DNA of 64,000 bases from an uncultured Eubacteriales bacterium (GCA_934636435.1 CAKUAQ010000001.1:1-64000), one strand, 5' to 3'; counted from the first letter of the stretch, positions 34,447 to 43,318 are shown. A program made the numbers and translations. The notes: generated by a model not told the origin, from the letters alone.

Positions 34447-37155
34447 ATGGAAAGAAAGATCGTTGACAGCGTGGAAGCGCTGGAAGAGACCCTCGTCCGC
34501 GTCAAGGAAGCGCAGAAGAAATTCGCCACCTACACCCAGGAGCAGGTAGACGCCATATTCAAGGCGGCGGCCATCGCGGCCAACCAGGCGCGGATCCCGC
34601 TGGCGAAGATGGCGGTGGAAGAAACCGGCATGGGTATCGTTGAGGACAAGGTGATCAAAAACAACTATGCCGCCGAGTACATATACAATGCCTATAAGGA
34701 CACCCGGACCTGCGGCGTGTTGGAGGAGGATAAGGCATACGGCATCAAGAAGATCGCCGAGCCCATCGGTGTGATCGCCGCGGTGATCCCCACCACGAAC
34801 CCCACCTCCACGGCCATCTTCAAGACTCTCATCGCGCTGAAGACCCGTAACGCCATCATCATCTCTCCCCACCCGCGGGCGAAGAAATCCACCATCGCCG
34901 CCGCCAAGGTGGTGCTGGATGCGGCCGTGAAGGCCGGCGCACCGGAGGGCATCATCGAGTGGATCGACGCGCCGAGTCTGGATATGACCAATCTGGTGAT
35001 GCGGGAAGCCGACATCATCCTCGCCACCGGCGGTCCCGGCATGGTGAAGGCCGCGTATTCCAGCGGCAAGCCCGCTCTGGGCGTGGGCGCCGGCAATACC
35101 CCTGCCATCATCGACGATACGGCCGATATCATTCTGGCGGTCAACTCCATCATCCATTCCAAAACCTTTGATAACGGCATGATCTGCGCCTCCGAGCAGT
35201 CGGTGATCGTTCATAAGAACGTGTACGACGCGGTGCGGGAGGAGTTTGCCAACCGCGGGTGCTACTTCCTTAAGCCGGACGAGATCGAGAAGGTGCGCAA
35301 GACCATCATCATCAACGGTGCGCTGAACGCCAAGATCGTCGGCCAGTCCGCCTACCGGATCGCCGCGCTGGCGGGGGTGAAGGTCCCCGAGGGCACCAAG
35401 ATCCTCATCGGCGAGGTGGAGAGCGTAGAGCTGTCGGAGGAATTTGCCCACGAAAAGCTCTCGCCGGTGCTGGCTATGTATAAGGCCGAGGATATTCAGG
35501 ATGCTTTCAGCAAGGCCGAGCACCTGATCGCCGACGGCGGCTATGGGCACACCTCCTCCATTTATCTCAATGTGGCCACCGAGCAGGATAAGCTCAATGA
35601 GTTTGCCGGCCGCATGAAGACCTGCCGCATTCTGGTCAACACACCCTCCTCCCACGGCGGCATCGGCGACCTGTATAACTTCAAGCTGGCCCCGTCGCTG
35701 ACGCTGGGCTGCGGCTCCTGGGGCGGCAACTCGGTGTCCGAGAACGTCGGAGTGAAGCATCTCATCAACATCAAAACCGTGGCCGAAAGAAGGGAAAATA
35801 TGCTGTGGTTCCGGGCGCCTGAAAAGGTGTATATCAAAAAAGGCTGTCTCCCCGTTGCTCTGGATGAGCTGAAGCACGTGATGGGAAAGAAGCGGGCGTT
35901 CGTCGTCACCGATTCTTTCCTGTATCATCACGGCTATACGAAGCCGATCACGGATAAGCTGGATGAAATGGGCATCGCCCACACGACCTTCTTCGATGTG
36001 GCTCCCGACCCGACCCTCGCCTGTGCCAAGGCCGGTGCAGAGCAGATGCGCGCCTTTGAGCCGGATTGCATCATTGCGCTGGGCGGCGGCTCGGCTATGG
36101 ACGCGGGCAAGATCATGTGGGTGCTCTATGAGCATCCGGAAGTGGACTTCATGGATATGGCTATGCGGTTCATTGATATCCGCAAGCGTGTGTATACCTT
36201 CCCGAAGATGGGGGAGAAGGCTTACTTTATCGCCATCCCCACCTCCGCCGGCACCGGCTCCGAGGTGACGCCCTTCGCGGTGATCACCGATGAGCAGTCG
36301 GGCGTGAAATATCCGCTGGCGGATTATCAGCTGCTCCCGAACATGGCCATCATCGACACCGATTTCCATATGTCCGCGCCGAAGGGCCTGACCGCTGCCT
36401 CCGGTATCGATGCCGTGTCCCATGCGCTGGAGGCCATCGCTTCGGTGATGGCTACCGACTATACCGACGGGCTGGCGGTGAAGGCACTGCAGACCATCTT
36501 CACCTATCTGCCCCGCGCCTATGACAACGGCCAGAGCGATGTGGAGGCGAGAGAAAAGATGGCGAATGCCGCCACCATGGCCGGTATGGCTTTTGCCAAC
36601 GCTTTCCTGGGTGTCTGCCACTCCATGGCCCATAAGCTGGGCGCTTTCCACCATATCGCTCACGGCGTCGCCAACGCCCTGATGCTGGAGGAGGTGCTGC
36701 GGTTCAACGCAGCGGAAGCCCCCGTGAAGATGGGCACCTTCAGCCAGTATGATCATCCTCACACGCTGGCACGGTACGCGATGGTGGCCGACGAGCTGCA
36801 TCTGGGCGGCACGACCGACGAGGAGAAGCTGGAGAATCTCATCAAGGCGGTCAACGACCTGAAGGCCCGGGTGGGCATCAAGCCCACCATCCGGGACTAT
36901 GTGCCGGATGAGCAGGATTTCCTCCATCGGCTGGATGCCATGGTGGAGCAGGCGTTCGACGATCAGTGCACCGGCGCCAACCCCCGCTATCCGCTGATGA
37001 GCGAGATCAAGCAGATGTATCTGAACGCCTACTACGGAGGAAAGCACTTTGAGGAGCCGCCGATGCCCACCGCCGATTTCGGTACCGGCGCGGACGACGC
37101 CCACGATTTCAAGCAGCCCTATCGCCGCGCCAAGAGCGGCCTGAAAAAGAACTGA
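34447..37155 (+). CDS. adhE: bifunctional aldehyde-alcohol dehydrogenase
   Basis: About 902 residues, the full-length fusion. The N-terminal half is a CoA-acylating aldehyde dehydrogenase (GVIAAVIPTTNPTSTAIFK, GVGAGNTPAIID, catalytic Cys in NGMICASEQSV). The C-terminal half is an iron-dependent alcohol dehydrogenase (GGGSAMDAGKIMWV, TSAGTGSEVTPFAVI, metal histidines in CHSMAHKLGAFHHIAHG). It reduces acetyl-CoA to ethanol with two NADH, in cytosolic spirosomes. Start at 34447 is nine bases after GGAGGT; ATG at 34441 is too close to it. Likely under the Rex operator at 33714, as expected for a NADH-consuming enzyme. Confidence 0.97.
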   Translation: MERKIVDSVEALEETLVRVKEAQKKFATYTQEQVDAIFKAAAIAANQARIPLAKMAVEETGMGIVEDKVIKNNYAAEYIYNAYKDTRTCGVLEEDKAYGIKKIAEPIGVIAAVIPTTNPTSTAIFKTLIALKTRNAIIISPHPRAKKSTIAAAKVVLDAAVKAGAPEGIIEWIDAPSLDMTNLVMREADIILATGGPGMVKAAYSSGKPALGVGAGNTPAIIDDTADIILAVNSIIHSKTFDNGMICASEQSVIVHKNVYDAVREEFANRGCYFLKPDEIEKVRKTIIINGALNAKIVGQSAYRIAALAGVKVPEGTKILIGEVESVELSEEFAHEKLSPVLAMYKAEDIQDAFSKAEHLIADGGYGHTSSIYLNVATEQDKLNEFAGRMKTCRILVNTPSSHGGIGDLYNFKLAPSLTLGCGSWGGNSVSENVGVKHLINIKTVAERRENMLWFRAPEKVYIKKGCLPVALDELKHVMGKKRAFVVTDSFLYHHGYTKPITDKLDEMGIAHTTFFDVAPDPTLACAKAGAEQMRAFEPDCIIALGGGSAMDAGKIMWVLYEHPEVDFMDMAMRFIDIRKRVYTFPKMGEKAYFIAIPTSAGTGSEVTPFAVITDEQSGVKYPLADYQLLPNMAIIDTDFHMSAPKGLTAASGIDAVSHALEAIASVMATDYTDGLAVKALQTIFTYLPRAYDNGQSDVEAREKMANAATMAGMAFANAFLGVCHSMAHKLGAFHHIAHGVANALMLEEVLRFNAAEAPVKMGTFSQYDHPHTLARYAMVADELHLGGTTDEEKLENLIKAVNDLKARVGIKPTIRDYVPDEQDFLHRLDAMVEQAFDDQCTGANPRYPLMSEIKQMYLNAYYGGKHFEEPPMPTADFGTGADDAHDFKQPYRRAKSGLKKN

Positions 37156-37170
37156 GGGAGGATGACGACA

Positions 37171-37920
37171 ATGGAACTCAACCGCATTATTGCCGTAAGG
37201 AACAACAAAACCGTGTATCGGGACGGGAATCAGGTGTATAAGGTCTTTGACGCATCCTATTCCAAGGCCGACGTGCTCAATGAGGCACTGAACCAGGCGC
37301 GGGTCGAGGAAACGGGCCTGCATATCCCGAAAATTCTCGGCGTGACCATGACCGATGGGAAATGGACGATCATCTCGGAGTTTATCAAGGGGAAAACGCT
37401 GGCCGAGCTGATGAAAGAGAATCCGGAGAAAAAGGACGAGTATCTGGAGCTGTTTGTGGACCTGCAGCTGGAGATGCACTCCAAGACCTGCAAGGGGCTG
37501 AATAAGCTGAAGGATAAGATGAACCGCAAGATCAGCGAAACGGATCTGTCCGCCACCGTGCGGTATGATCTGCACACCCGTCTGGAGGCTATGCCCAAGC
37601 ACAATAAGGTATGCCACGGGGACTTCAACCCCTCCAACATCATCATCACCGATGACGGTACGCCCTATATCCTCGACTGGTCCCATGCAACCCAGGGCAA
37701 TGCGTCCGCCGACGCGGCGCGCACCTATCTGCTGTTCTGGCTGAACGGCGATATCGACGGCGCCCGGAAGTATCTGGATCTGTTCTGCGAAAAGAGCAAC
37801 ACCGCCCGGCAGTATGTGCAGAAATGGATGCCCATCGTGGCCGCCTCCCAGACGGTCAAGGGCAACGAGCACGAGCGGGAATTCCTGCACACCTGGATCG
37901 ACGTGGTGGATTACGAATAA
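37171..37920 (+). CDS. aminoglycoside-phosphotransferase-fold small-molecule kinase
   Basis: About 249 residues with a protein-kinase-like fold: N-lobe (VYRDGNQVYKVFDASYSKADVLNEA), hinge region (WTIISEFIKGKTLAELM), catalytic loop VCHGDFNPSNIII near 145 and metal-binding YILDWSHATQGN near 167. These match the APH/choline-kinase superfamily; the substrate is unknown. Start at 37171 is chosen because GAGGGAGG ends nine bases before it. It lies 15 bases after adhE and 15 before a NuoE-type ferredoxin gene, inside a redox operon where a kinase of this type has no obvious job. Confidence 0.85.
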   Translation: MELNRIIAVRNNKTVYRDGNQVYKVFDASYSKADVLNEALNQARVEETGLHIPKILGVTMTDGKWTIISEFIKGKTLAELMKENPEKKDEYLELFVDLQLEMHSKTCKGLNKLKDKMNRKISETDLSATVRYDLHTRLEAMPKHNKVCHGDFNPSNIIITDDGTPYILDWSHATQGNASADAARTYLLFWLNGDIDGARKYLDLFCEKSNTARQYVQKWMPIVAASQTVKGNEHEREFLHTWIDVVDYE

Positions 37921-37935
37921 GGGAGGATAAACAGC

Positions 37936-38178
37936 ATGAAAGTTACCGTATGCATCGGCTCTTCCTGTCATATCAAAGGCTCCAGACAGGTGGTAGAGCA
38001 GCTTCAGTATCTAGTTAACGAAGCCGGCGTCGGCGACAAGGTGGAGCTGGCGGGCACATTCTGTATGGGGAAATGCCAGCAGGGTGTGTGCGTGACCGTG
38101 GACGAGCAGTTTTATTCGGTCACCCCCGATACCGTGGAGGCGTTCTTCCGGGATCATGTTTTAGGTCAGGTGAAATGA
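37936..38178 (+). CDS. NuoE-type [2Fe-2S] ferredoxin-domain protein 1
   Basis: 80 residues with a thioredoxin-like fold and four cysteines spaced as in NuoE/HydC domains (CIGSSCH near 6-11 and FCMGKCQQG near 42-47). It can carry one [2Fe-2S] cluster and pass electrons to the hydrogenases encoded downstream. GGGAGG lies upstream of the ATG; the next gene follows after one base. Confidence 0.9.
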   Translation: MKVTVCIGSSCHIKGSRQVVEQLQYLVNEAGVGDKVELAGTFCMGKCQQGVCVTVDEQFYSVTPDTVEAFFRDHVLGQVK

Positions 38179-38179
38179 G

Positions 38180-38434
38180 ATGATCGTTCAGATTTGCGTG
38201 GGATCGTCCTGCCATTTGAAGGGATCGGAACGCATCATCGGACTGTTTCAGAACGCCGTCAACGCACACGGATTGGAGAACGATGTGACACTGGCCGGGA
38301 GCTTTTGCACCGGCCGGTGTAACCGTGTGGGCGTCACCGTTTCGGTGGATGACGACGTATACACCGGTGTGACGCCGGAGAATTTCGACGAGTTTTTTAA
38401 GGATAAGGTGCTGACCGTGCTGGGGGCGGAGTAG
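38180..38434 (+). CDS. NuoE-type [2Fe-2S] ferredoxin-domain protein 2
   Basis: 84 residues, a divergent tandem copy of the preceding gene with the same cysteine pattern (CVGSSCHLKGS near 6-11, SFCTGRCN near 42-47). The start codon is one base past the previous stop, indicating tight translational coupling. Two such small subunits in a row suggest separate partners for the two hydrogenases that follow. Confidence 0.9.
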   Translation: MIVQICVGSSCHLKGSERIIGLFQNAVNAHGLENDVTLAGSFCTGRCNRVGVTVSVDDDVYTGVTPENFDEFFKDKVLTVLGAE

Positions 38435-38446
38435 GAGGTTTTATAC

Positions 38447-40117
38447 ATGGAGTGCTTGACTCTGAAAAAATCCAACTGCAAGAATTGCTATAAGTGCATT
38501 CGCCATTGTCCGGTGAAGTCTATCCGCTTCTCCGGGAATCAGGCCTATATTATCGGAAACGAGTGCATTATGTGCGGTCAGTGCTTCGTGGTTTGTCCCC
38601 AAAATGCCAAGCAGATTGTGGATGAGACCGAAAAGGTCCGGGTGCTGCTGCAAAGCGGCGACCCGGTGGTGGTCAGTCTGGCGCCGTCCTTTGTCGCCAA
38701 CTACGACGGCGTGGGGATCGAATCCATGCGCACGGCGCTGAAACAGCTGGGCTTCTACGATGTGGAGGAGACAGCCGTCGGCGCCACCATCGTGAAAAAT
38801 GCGTATGAGCAGCTGTGCCGCGAGGAGCGGGATGTGATCATCACCTCCTGCTGCCATGCGGTCAATCTGCTGATCCAGAAGCATTATCCGAAGCTGCTGC
38901 CCTATCTGGCCGATGTGCTGTCCCCCATGCAGGCGCACTGCAAGGACATCAAGAGCCGTATCCCCAACGCGAAAACCGTCTTTATCGGCCCGTGCGTGGC
39001 CAAGAAGGACGAGGCCCAGTATTATGAGGGCATTGCGGACGCGGTGCTGACCTTCGACGAGCTGACGGCGTGGCTGAAGGCCGAGAATGTGCCGCTGGAG
39101 CAGCGCCTGGACGAGAATGAAAACAGCCGGGCCCGGCTGTTCCCCACCACCGGCGGCATTCTGAAAACGATGGCGCTGGACGAATCCGCCTATACCTATA
39201 TGGCTATCGACGGCACGGAGAATTGCATTGCGGCGCTTAAGGATATCGAGGCCGGCAACGTTCACCACTGCTTTATCGAGATGTCGGCCTGCGTGGGCAG
39301 CTGCATCGGCGGCCCGGTCATGGAAAAATTCCACCGTTCCCCGGTGAAGGACTATGCGGCGGTGACCGGCTATGCGGGACGGGGCGATTTCCCCGTGACG
39401 CAGCCCGCACGGAGCGCGCTGGAAAAGGAATTTGCCGTGATCGCCCAGCGTGGTGTCGAGCCCGGTGAGACGGAGATTCGGGAGACCCTGCGCCAGATGG
39501 GCAAGACGAAGCCCGGCGACGAGCTGAACTGCGGCTCCTGCGGCTATAACACCTGTCGGGAGAAGGCCATTGCCATCCTGCAGGGCAAGGCCGAGATTTC
39601 CATGTGTCTGCCTTTCCTGAAGGAAAAGGCGGAGAATTTCACCGACACCATCGCCCGCAACACGCCCAACGGTCTGATCGTGCTCAACGAAAAGCTGGAG
39701 GTGCAGCAGGTCAACAAGGCGGCTCTGAAGATCCTGAATCTGCGCGCGCCGTCGGATATATTGGGCGATCAGGTGGTGCGGATCCTGGATCCCGCCGATT
39801 TCGTCACCGTCCTCTCCAAGGGGCGGAATATCCACGATAAGCGGGAGTATCTGGCGGAATATGAGAAATACGTGGAAAAGACCGTTGTATACGACCGGGA
39901 ATACAAGGTGATTCTGTGCATCCTCCGGGACGTGACCGAGGAGGAGCTGCAGCGGGAGAAGAAAGAGGACATCAGCCGTCAGACGGTGGAGATCGCGGAC
40001 AAGGTCGTGGATAAGCAGATGCGCATCGTGCAGGAGATCGCCTCGCTGCTGGGTGAGACCGCCGCGGAGACCAAGATCGCTCTGACCAAACTAAAGGAGT
40101 CCATCGGCGATGAATAA
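38447..40117 (+). CDS. hydS: PAS-containing sensory-type [FeFe]-hydrogenase
   Basis: 556 residues. Two [4Fe-4S] ferredoxin motifs (about 11-56: CKNCYKCIRHCPVK, CIMCGQCFVVCPQ), the H-cluster domain (TSCCHAVN near 132, GPCVAKKDE near 181, SACVGSCIGG near 282), a Fes-type [4Fe-4S] segment (LNCGSCGYNTCREKA near 363), a PAS domain (about 402-505) and a short coiled C-terminus. The motif TSCCH instead of TSCCP and the PAS domain are features of the putative hydrogen-sensing group. It overlaps the next gene, a SpoIIE-type phosphatase, by eight bases, so signal output through that phosphatase is likely. Confidence 0.88.
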   Translation: MECLTLKKSNCKNCYKCIRHCPVKSIRFSGNQAYIIGNECIMCGQCFVVCPQNAKQIVDETEKVRVLLQSGDPVVVSLAPSFVANYDGVGIESMRTALKQLGFYDVEETAVGATIVKNAYEQLCREERDVIITSCCHAVNLLIQKHYPKLLPYLADVLSPMQAHCKDIKSRIPNAKTVFIGPCVAKKDEAQYYEGIADAVLTFDELTAWLKAENVPLEQRLDENENSRARLFPTTGGILKTMALDESAYTYMAIDGTENCIAALKDIEAGNVHHCFIEMSACVGSCIGGPVMEKFHRSPVKDYAAVTGYAGRGDFPVTQPARSALEKEFAVIAQRGVEPGETEIRETLRQMGKTKPGDELNCGSCGYNTCREKAIAILQGKAEISMCLPFLKEKAENFTDTIARNTPNGLIVLNEKLEVQQVNKAALKILNLRAPSDILGDQVVRILDPADFVTVLSKGRNIHDKREYLAEYEKYVEKTVVYDREYKVILCILRDVTEEELQREKKEDISRQTVEIADKVVDKQMRIVQEIASLLGETAAETKIALTKLKESIGDE

Positions 40118-41282
40118 TCTGTGTGCCGATATCGGCTGGAAAAGCATCAACCACGACGGGGAGCAGCTCTGCGGCGACCACATCGACATTGTGGAGCAGG
40201 GGGAGAATTCGTCGGTCATCGTGTTGGCCGACGGTCTGGGGAGCGGCGTGAAAGCCAGCATCCTCTCCACTCTGACCTCCAAGATCATCTCCACGATGCT
40301 GGCGGAGGGGCTGCAGCTGGAGGACTGTGTGTCCACCATTGCGGCCACCCTCCCGATCTGCTCGGTGCGCGGCGTGGCGTACTCCACCTTTACGATTCTC
40401 CACCTGATCGAGAACGAGACGGCGGAGATCATTCAGTACGATAACCCCAATGTCATATTCCTCCGGGACGATGAGCTGTACGATTATCCGAAGCAGGAGC
40501 TGAATATCGGCGGCAAGACCGTGCTGAAATCGGTGGTCAAGCTGCAGGAGAACGACATTCTGGTCGCCATGAGCGATGGCTGTCCCCATGCGGGTATCGG
40601 CATCGCCTTCAATTTCGGCTGGAAATGGGAGGATATCGCCGCCTTCATGCAGTCCATCGCGGTGGCAGGATACACAGCCAAGACGCTGGCCACGATGCTG
40701 GTGGATCAGTGCAATAAGGAATACGGCTACCATCCCGGCGACGACGCGACGGCCTGCGTGGTGAAGGTGCGGCGGCGGGAGCCGATGAATATTCTCTTCG
40801 GCCCTCCCCGGAACCGGGACGATTGCGACCGGATGATGTCGCTGTTTTTTTCCAAGGAGGGCAAACATATCGTGTGCGGCGGAACGACCGCCTCCATCGC
40901 TGCCAAGTATTTGGGGAAGCCGGTGAAGGCCAGCCTGAATTTTGAAAAGAGCGATGTGCCGCCGATCGCGGAGATCGAGGGAGTGGATCTGGTGACGGAG
41001 GGAGTCATCACCATCAATAAGGTGATCGAATATGCCCGGGATGCACTGGATAAAAATGAGCTGTACGAGCAGTGGGGCTTCAATCGGGATGGGGCATCCC
41101 GCATCTGTCGGCTGCTGTTCGAGGAGGCTACCGATATCAATTTCTATGTGGGGCGTGCGGTGAACCCGGCGCACCAGAATCCCGATCTGCCGATCACTTT
41201 CAACATCAAGATGAATCTGGTGGAAGAGCTTTCCACCTGTCTGAAAAAGATGGGCAAGCGCATTAAGGTGAGCTATTTCTGA
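40110..41282 (+). CDS. SpoIIE-type PP2C serine phosphatase
   Basis: 390 residues. The first 230 residues form a PP2C fold with metal-binding aspartates (VIVLADGLGSGVKAS near 37, LVAMSDGCPHAG near 151, HPGDDATACVVK near 211). The remaining 150 residues (FGPPRNRDDCDRMM...) are a C-terminal region seen in phosphatases of hydrogenase clusters. Start overlaps the sensory hydrogenase gene by eight bases. It probably dephosphorylates a partner in response to hydrogen; the target is not evident in the window. Confidence 0.85.
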   Translation: MNNLCADIGWKSINHDGEQLCGDHIDIVEQGENSSVIVLADGLGSGVKASILSTLTSKIISTMLAEGLQLEDCVSTIAATLPICSVRGVAYSTFTILHLIENETAEIIQYDNPNVIFLRDDELYDYPKQELNIGGKTVLKSVVKLQENDILVAMSDGCPHAGIGIAFNFGWKWEDIAAFMQSIAVAGYTAKTLATMLVDQCNKEYGYHPGDDATACVVKVRRREPMNILFGPPRNRDDCDRMMSLFFSKEGKHIVCGGTTASIAAKYLGKPVKASLNFEKSDVPPIAEIEGVDLVTEGVITINKVIEYARDALDKNELYEQWGFNRDGASRICRLLFEEATDINFYVGRAVNPAHQNPDLPITFNIKMNLVEELSTCLKKMGKRIKVSYF

Positions 41283-41294
41283 GGAGGCATGACA

Positions 41295-42719
41295 ATGCGT
41301 AAGTTTGATACCAAGGTGCAACATTTGAAGTATAAGGTGCTCCGTGAAGTGGCCCGCCATGCATGGAACGATACGCTGCTGGAAAATGTGATGGATATTC
41401 CCAAACAGATCGTGCCGGGGAAGATCCCCACCATGCGCTGCTGCGTGTATAAGGAGCGCGCCATTCTCGGCGAGCGGGTGCGTCTGGCCATGGGCGGCAA
41501 CAAGGATAACCCCAATGTGATCGAGGTCATCGAAACGGCCTGCGACGAATGCCCCATGGGCGGCTATGAGGTGACGAACGCCTGCCGGGGATGTCTGGCG
41601 CACCGCTGCGAGGACGTGTGTCGGTTCGGAGCGCTGTCCTTTGATCAGGACCATGTGGCGCATATAGATAAAACGAAGTGCAAGGAATGCGGTGCCTGCG
41701 CTCGTGTGTGTCCCTATACGGCCATCATCAGCCGCAAGCGCCCCTGCGAAAATGCCTGTAAGATCAAGGCTATCCATATGAATGAGGATAAGGCCGCCGC
41801 CATTGATAACGATAAGTGCATCTCCTGCGGTGCCTGCGTATACCAGTGCCCCTTCGGCGCGATCATGGACAAGTCTTATATACTGGACGTGATCGACATT
41901 CTGAAAAAAAGCGAGAACAACCGGCGCTACAAGGTGTATGCCGTGGTGGCGCCGTCCATCTCCAGCCAGTTCAACTACGCGAAGCTGGGACAGGTGATCA
42001 CGGGGATGAAGCGGCTCGGTTTCCACACGGTCGTTGAGGCGGCGCTGGGGGCCGACATGGTGGCCGATGCCGAGAGCCGCGAGCTGGTGGAAAAGGGATT
42101 CCTCACCAGCTCCTGCTGCCCCGCCTTTGTCAGCTATATCGAGAAGAATTTCCCCGATCTGGTGCCGTTTATCTCCCACAACCTGTCGCCGATGGCGGCC
42201 ATCGCCCGGTATCTGAAGGAGCATGAGGACGGGTGCAAGGTGGTTTTCATCGGTCCGTGCACGGCCAAAAAGGCCGAGGTGCAGAGGGAACAGGTCAAGC
42301 AGTATGTGGATGTGGTCATGACCTTCGAGGAGCTGCAGGCCATGTTCGACTCCCGGGATGTGGATATCACCGCGCTGGAGGAAAGCTGCCTGGACAACGC
42401 CTCGTATTTCGGTCGGATTTTTGCCCGCTCCGGCGGCCTTTCCGACGCGGTGGCCCAGGGGCTCAAGGAGCACGGCGACACGGAATTCCCGCTGAAAGCC
42501 TTCCCCTGCGACGGCATTGAGCAGTGCCGGATCGCGCTGCTGAAAAAGAGCAAGGGGCTGCTGGATGCCAACTTTGTGGAGGGTATGGCCTGCATCGGCG
42601 GCTGTATCGGCGGCGCCGGCTGCCTCACCCACGGCGAGAAGAACAAGGCCGAGGTGGATAAATACGGCAAGGAAGCGCTTGAAAAAACCATCTCCGATGC
42701 TATCGCCCAGCTGAAATGA
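41295..42719 (+). CDS. monomeric [FeFe]-hydrogenase, group B-like
   Basis: About 474 residues. Cys-rich N-terminal part with several [4Fe-4S] motifs (CDECPMGGYEVTNACRGC, CKECGACARVCPY, CISCGACVYQCPFG), then the H-cluster domain with TSSCCPAFV (near 270), GPCTAKKAE (near 318) and GMACIGGCIGGAGC (near 432). All cluster-binding cysteines are present. It reduces protons with ferredoxin electrons or oxidises hydrogen. GAGGAGG lies seven bases before ATG 41295 (an ATG at 41289 also exists). It is the last gene of the rex operon. Confidence 0.9.
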   Translation: MRKFDTKVQHLKYKVLREVARHAWNDTLLENVMDIPKQIVPGKIPTMRCCVYKERAILGERVRLAMGGNKDNPNVIEVIETACDECPMGGYEVTNACRGCLAHRCEDVCRFGALSFDQDHVAHIDKTKCKECGACARVCPYTAIISRKRPCENACKIKAIHMNEDKAAAIDNDKCISCGACVYQCPFGAIMDKSYILDVIDILKKSENNRRYKVYAVVAPSISSQFNYAKLGQVITGMKRLGFHTVVEAALGADMVADAESRELVEKGFLTSSCCPAFVSYIEKNFPDLVPFISHNLSPMAAIARYLKEHEDGCKVVFIGPCTAKKAEVQREQVKQYVDVVMTFEELQAMFDSRDVDITALEESCLDNASYFGRIFARSGGLSDAVAQGLKEHGDTEFPLKAFPCDGIEQCRIALLKKSKGLLDANFVEGMACIGGCIGGAGCLTHGEKNKAEVDKYGKEALEKTISDAIAQLK

Positions 42720-42740
42720 TTTGTCCGGAATGACCGGCCG

Positions 42741-42776
42741 CGCCCGCAAGCCCGATCTCACGGGCTTGCGGGCGAT
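42741..42776 (+). terminator. terminator of the rex-hydrogenase operon
   Basis: CGCCCGCAAGCCCG, loop ATCTCA, CGGGCTTGCGGGCG is a perfect 14-bp stem 21 bases after the last stop codon; the T tail is short (ATTT). Confidence 0.8.
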
Positions 42777-42797
42777 TTGCTTTGCCTGAGCCGGATT

Positions 42798-42828
42798 GCC
42801 CGAGGGGGAGTTCTTCGGGCTGTTTTTT
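42798..42828 (+). terminator. second intrinsic terminator in tandem
   Basis: GCCCGA (42798-42803) pairs with TCGGGC (42815-42820) and is followed by TGTTTTTT. It backs up the stem at 42741. Confidence 0.6.
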
Positions 42829-43092
42829 GAGCCGGTTGACCGGGTGAGCTCACGTTGGACGGTGCCCCCGCAACAGGGGAAACCTTCGCGCCGTGCCGGC
42901 TCTTGCGCGGAGATGGGATGCAGGTGCGCTTTGCGCAGAACGGCAAGGGGAGAATGCTGCTGACGGCGGCGGAAACGGCCGCCGGATCGAAAAACACGGA
43001 TATCCCCATGAGGCGCACAGGGGAAATGCAGGCGAAATTCACCGGGAGAATGTGCGATTTATTGATGGCCGGATTTTTTTGCAGTCCGGCTC
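42829..43092. other. intergenic region without a recognised gene
   Basis: Both strands are open for about 100 codons here, but the translations resemble nothing known, and codon usage is not convincing. Small hairpins occur (CCCC-GCAACA-GGGG near 42865). I see no riboswitch core that I can name. Confidence 0.4.
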
Positions 43093-43121
43093 TTGACAAA
43101 CCTCCAACTATCCGCTATAAT
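43093..43121 (+). promoter_or_regulatory. consensus promoter of the tRNA-Val gene
   Basis: TTGACA (43093-43098), 17-base spacer, TATAAT (43116-43121): perfect consensus, as usual for stable RNA genes. Confidence 0.9.
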
Positions 43122-43146
43122 GATATACGCTCTGTGAGAGTGCTAT

Positions 43147-43222
43147 GGACAATTAGCTCAGCTGGTAGAGCATCCGCTTGACGTGCGGAGGGTCAGCGGT
43201 TCGAGTCCGTTATTGTCCACCA
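43147..43222 (+). tRNA. tRNA-Val (GAC)
   Basis: 76 bases including an encoded CCA. Acceptor GGACAAT/ATTGTCC, D-arm AGCTCAGCTGGTAGAGC, anticodon loop TTGACGT with anticodon GAC, T-loop GGTTCGAGTCC. Confidence 0.97.
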
Positions 43223-43280
43223 GTACAGAGTCATCCGGATCAAAGCTTTATCTTGGGGTTTGTGAGCGGGTGTACGACGA

Positions 43281-43318
43281 GACACCGACAAGGCTAATGC
43301 CTTGTCGGTGTCTTTCGT
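43281..43318 (+). terminator. intrinsic terminator after tRNA-Val
   Basis: GACACCGACAAGGC, loop TAAT, GCCTTGTCGGTGTC (43281-43312) is a perfect 14-bp stem followed by TTTCGTTT. Confidence 0.9.

Noticed and set aside
34063..37971. Very long open frame on the minus strand opposite adhE (about 1300 codons)
   Set aside because: It mirrors the codon pattern of adhE, its translation is rich in His, Gly, Arg and Leu without domain motifs, and adhE with its neighbours explains the DNA fully. Several other long antisense frames (3318-5981, 5941-8277, 18528-20747, 20787-23243, 39972-42761) fail for the same reason.
42840..42960. Possible cobalamin or other riboswitch before the tRNA-Val gene
   Set aside because: The stretch has a small CCCC-GCAACA-GGGG hairpin and purine-rich loops, but no B12 box or other conserved core could be found, and no protein gene follows.
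42855..43181. Hypothetical protein of about 108 residues on the plus strand
   Set aside because: Its frame runs through the tRNA-Val promoter into the tRNA gene and no convincing ribosome binding site or similarity is present.
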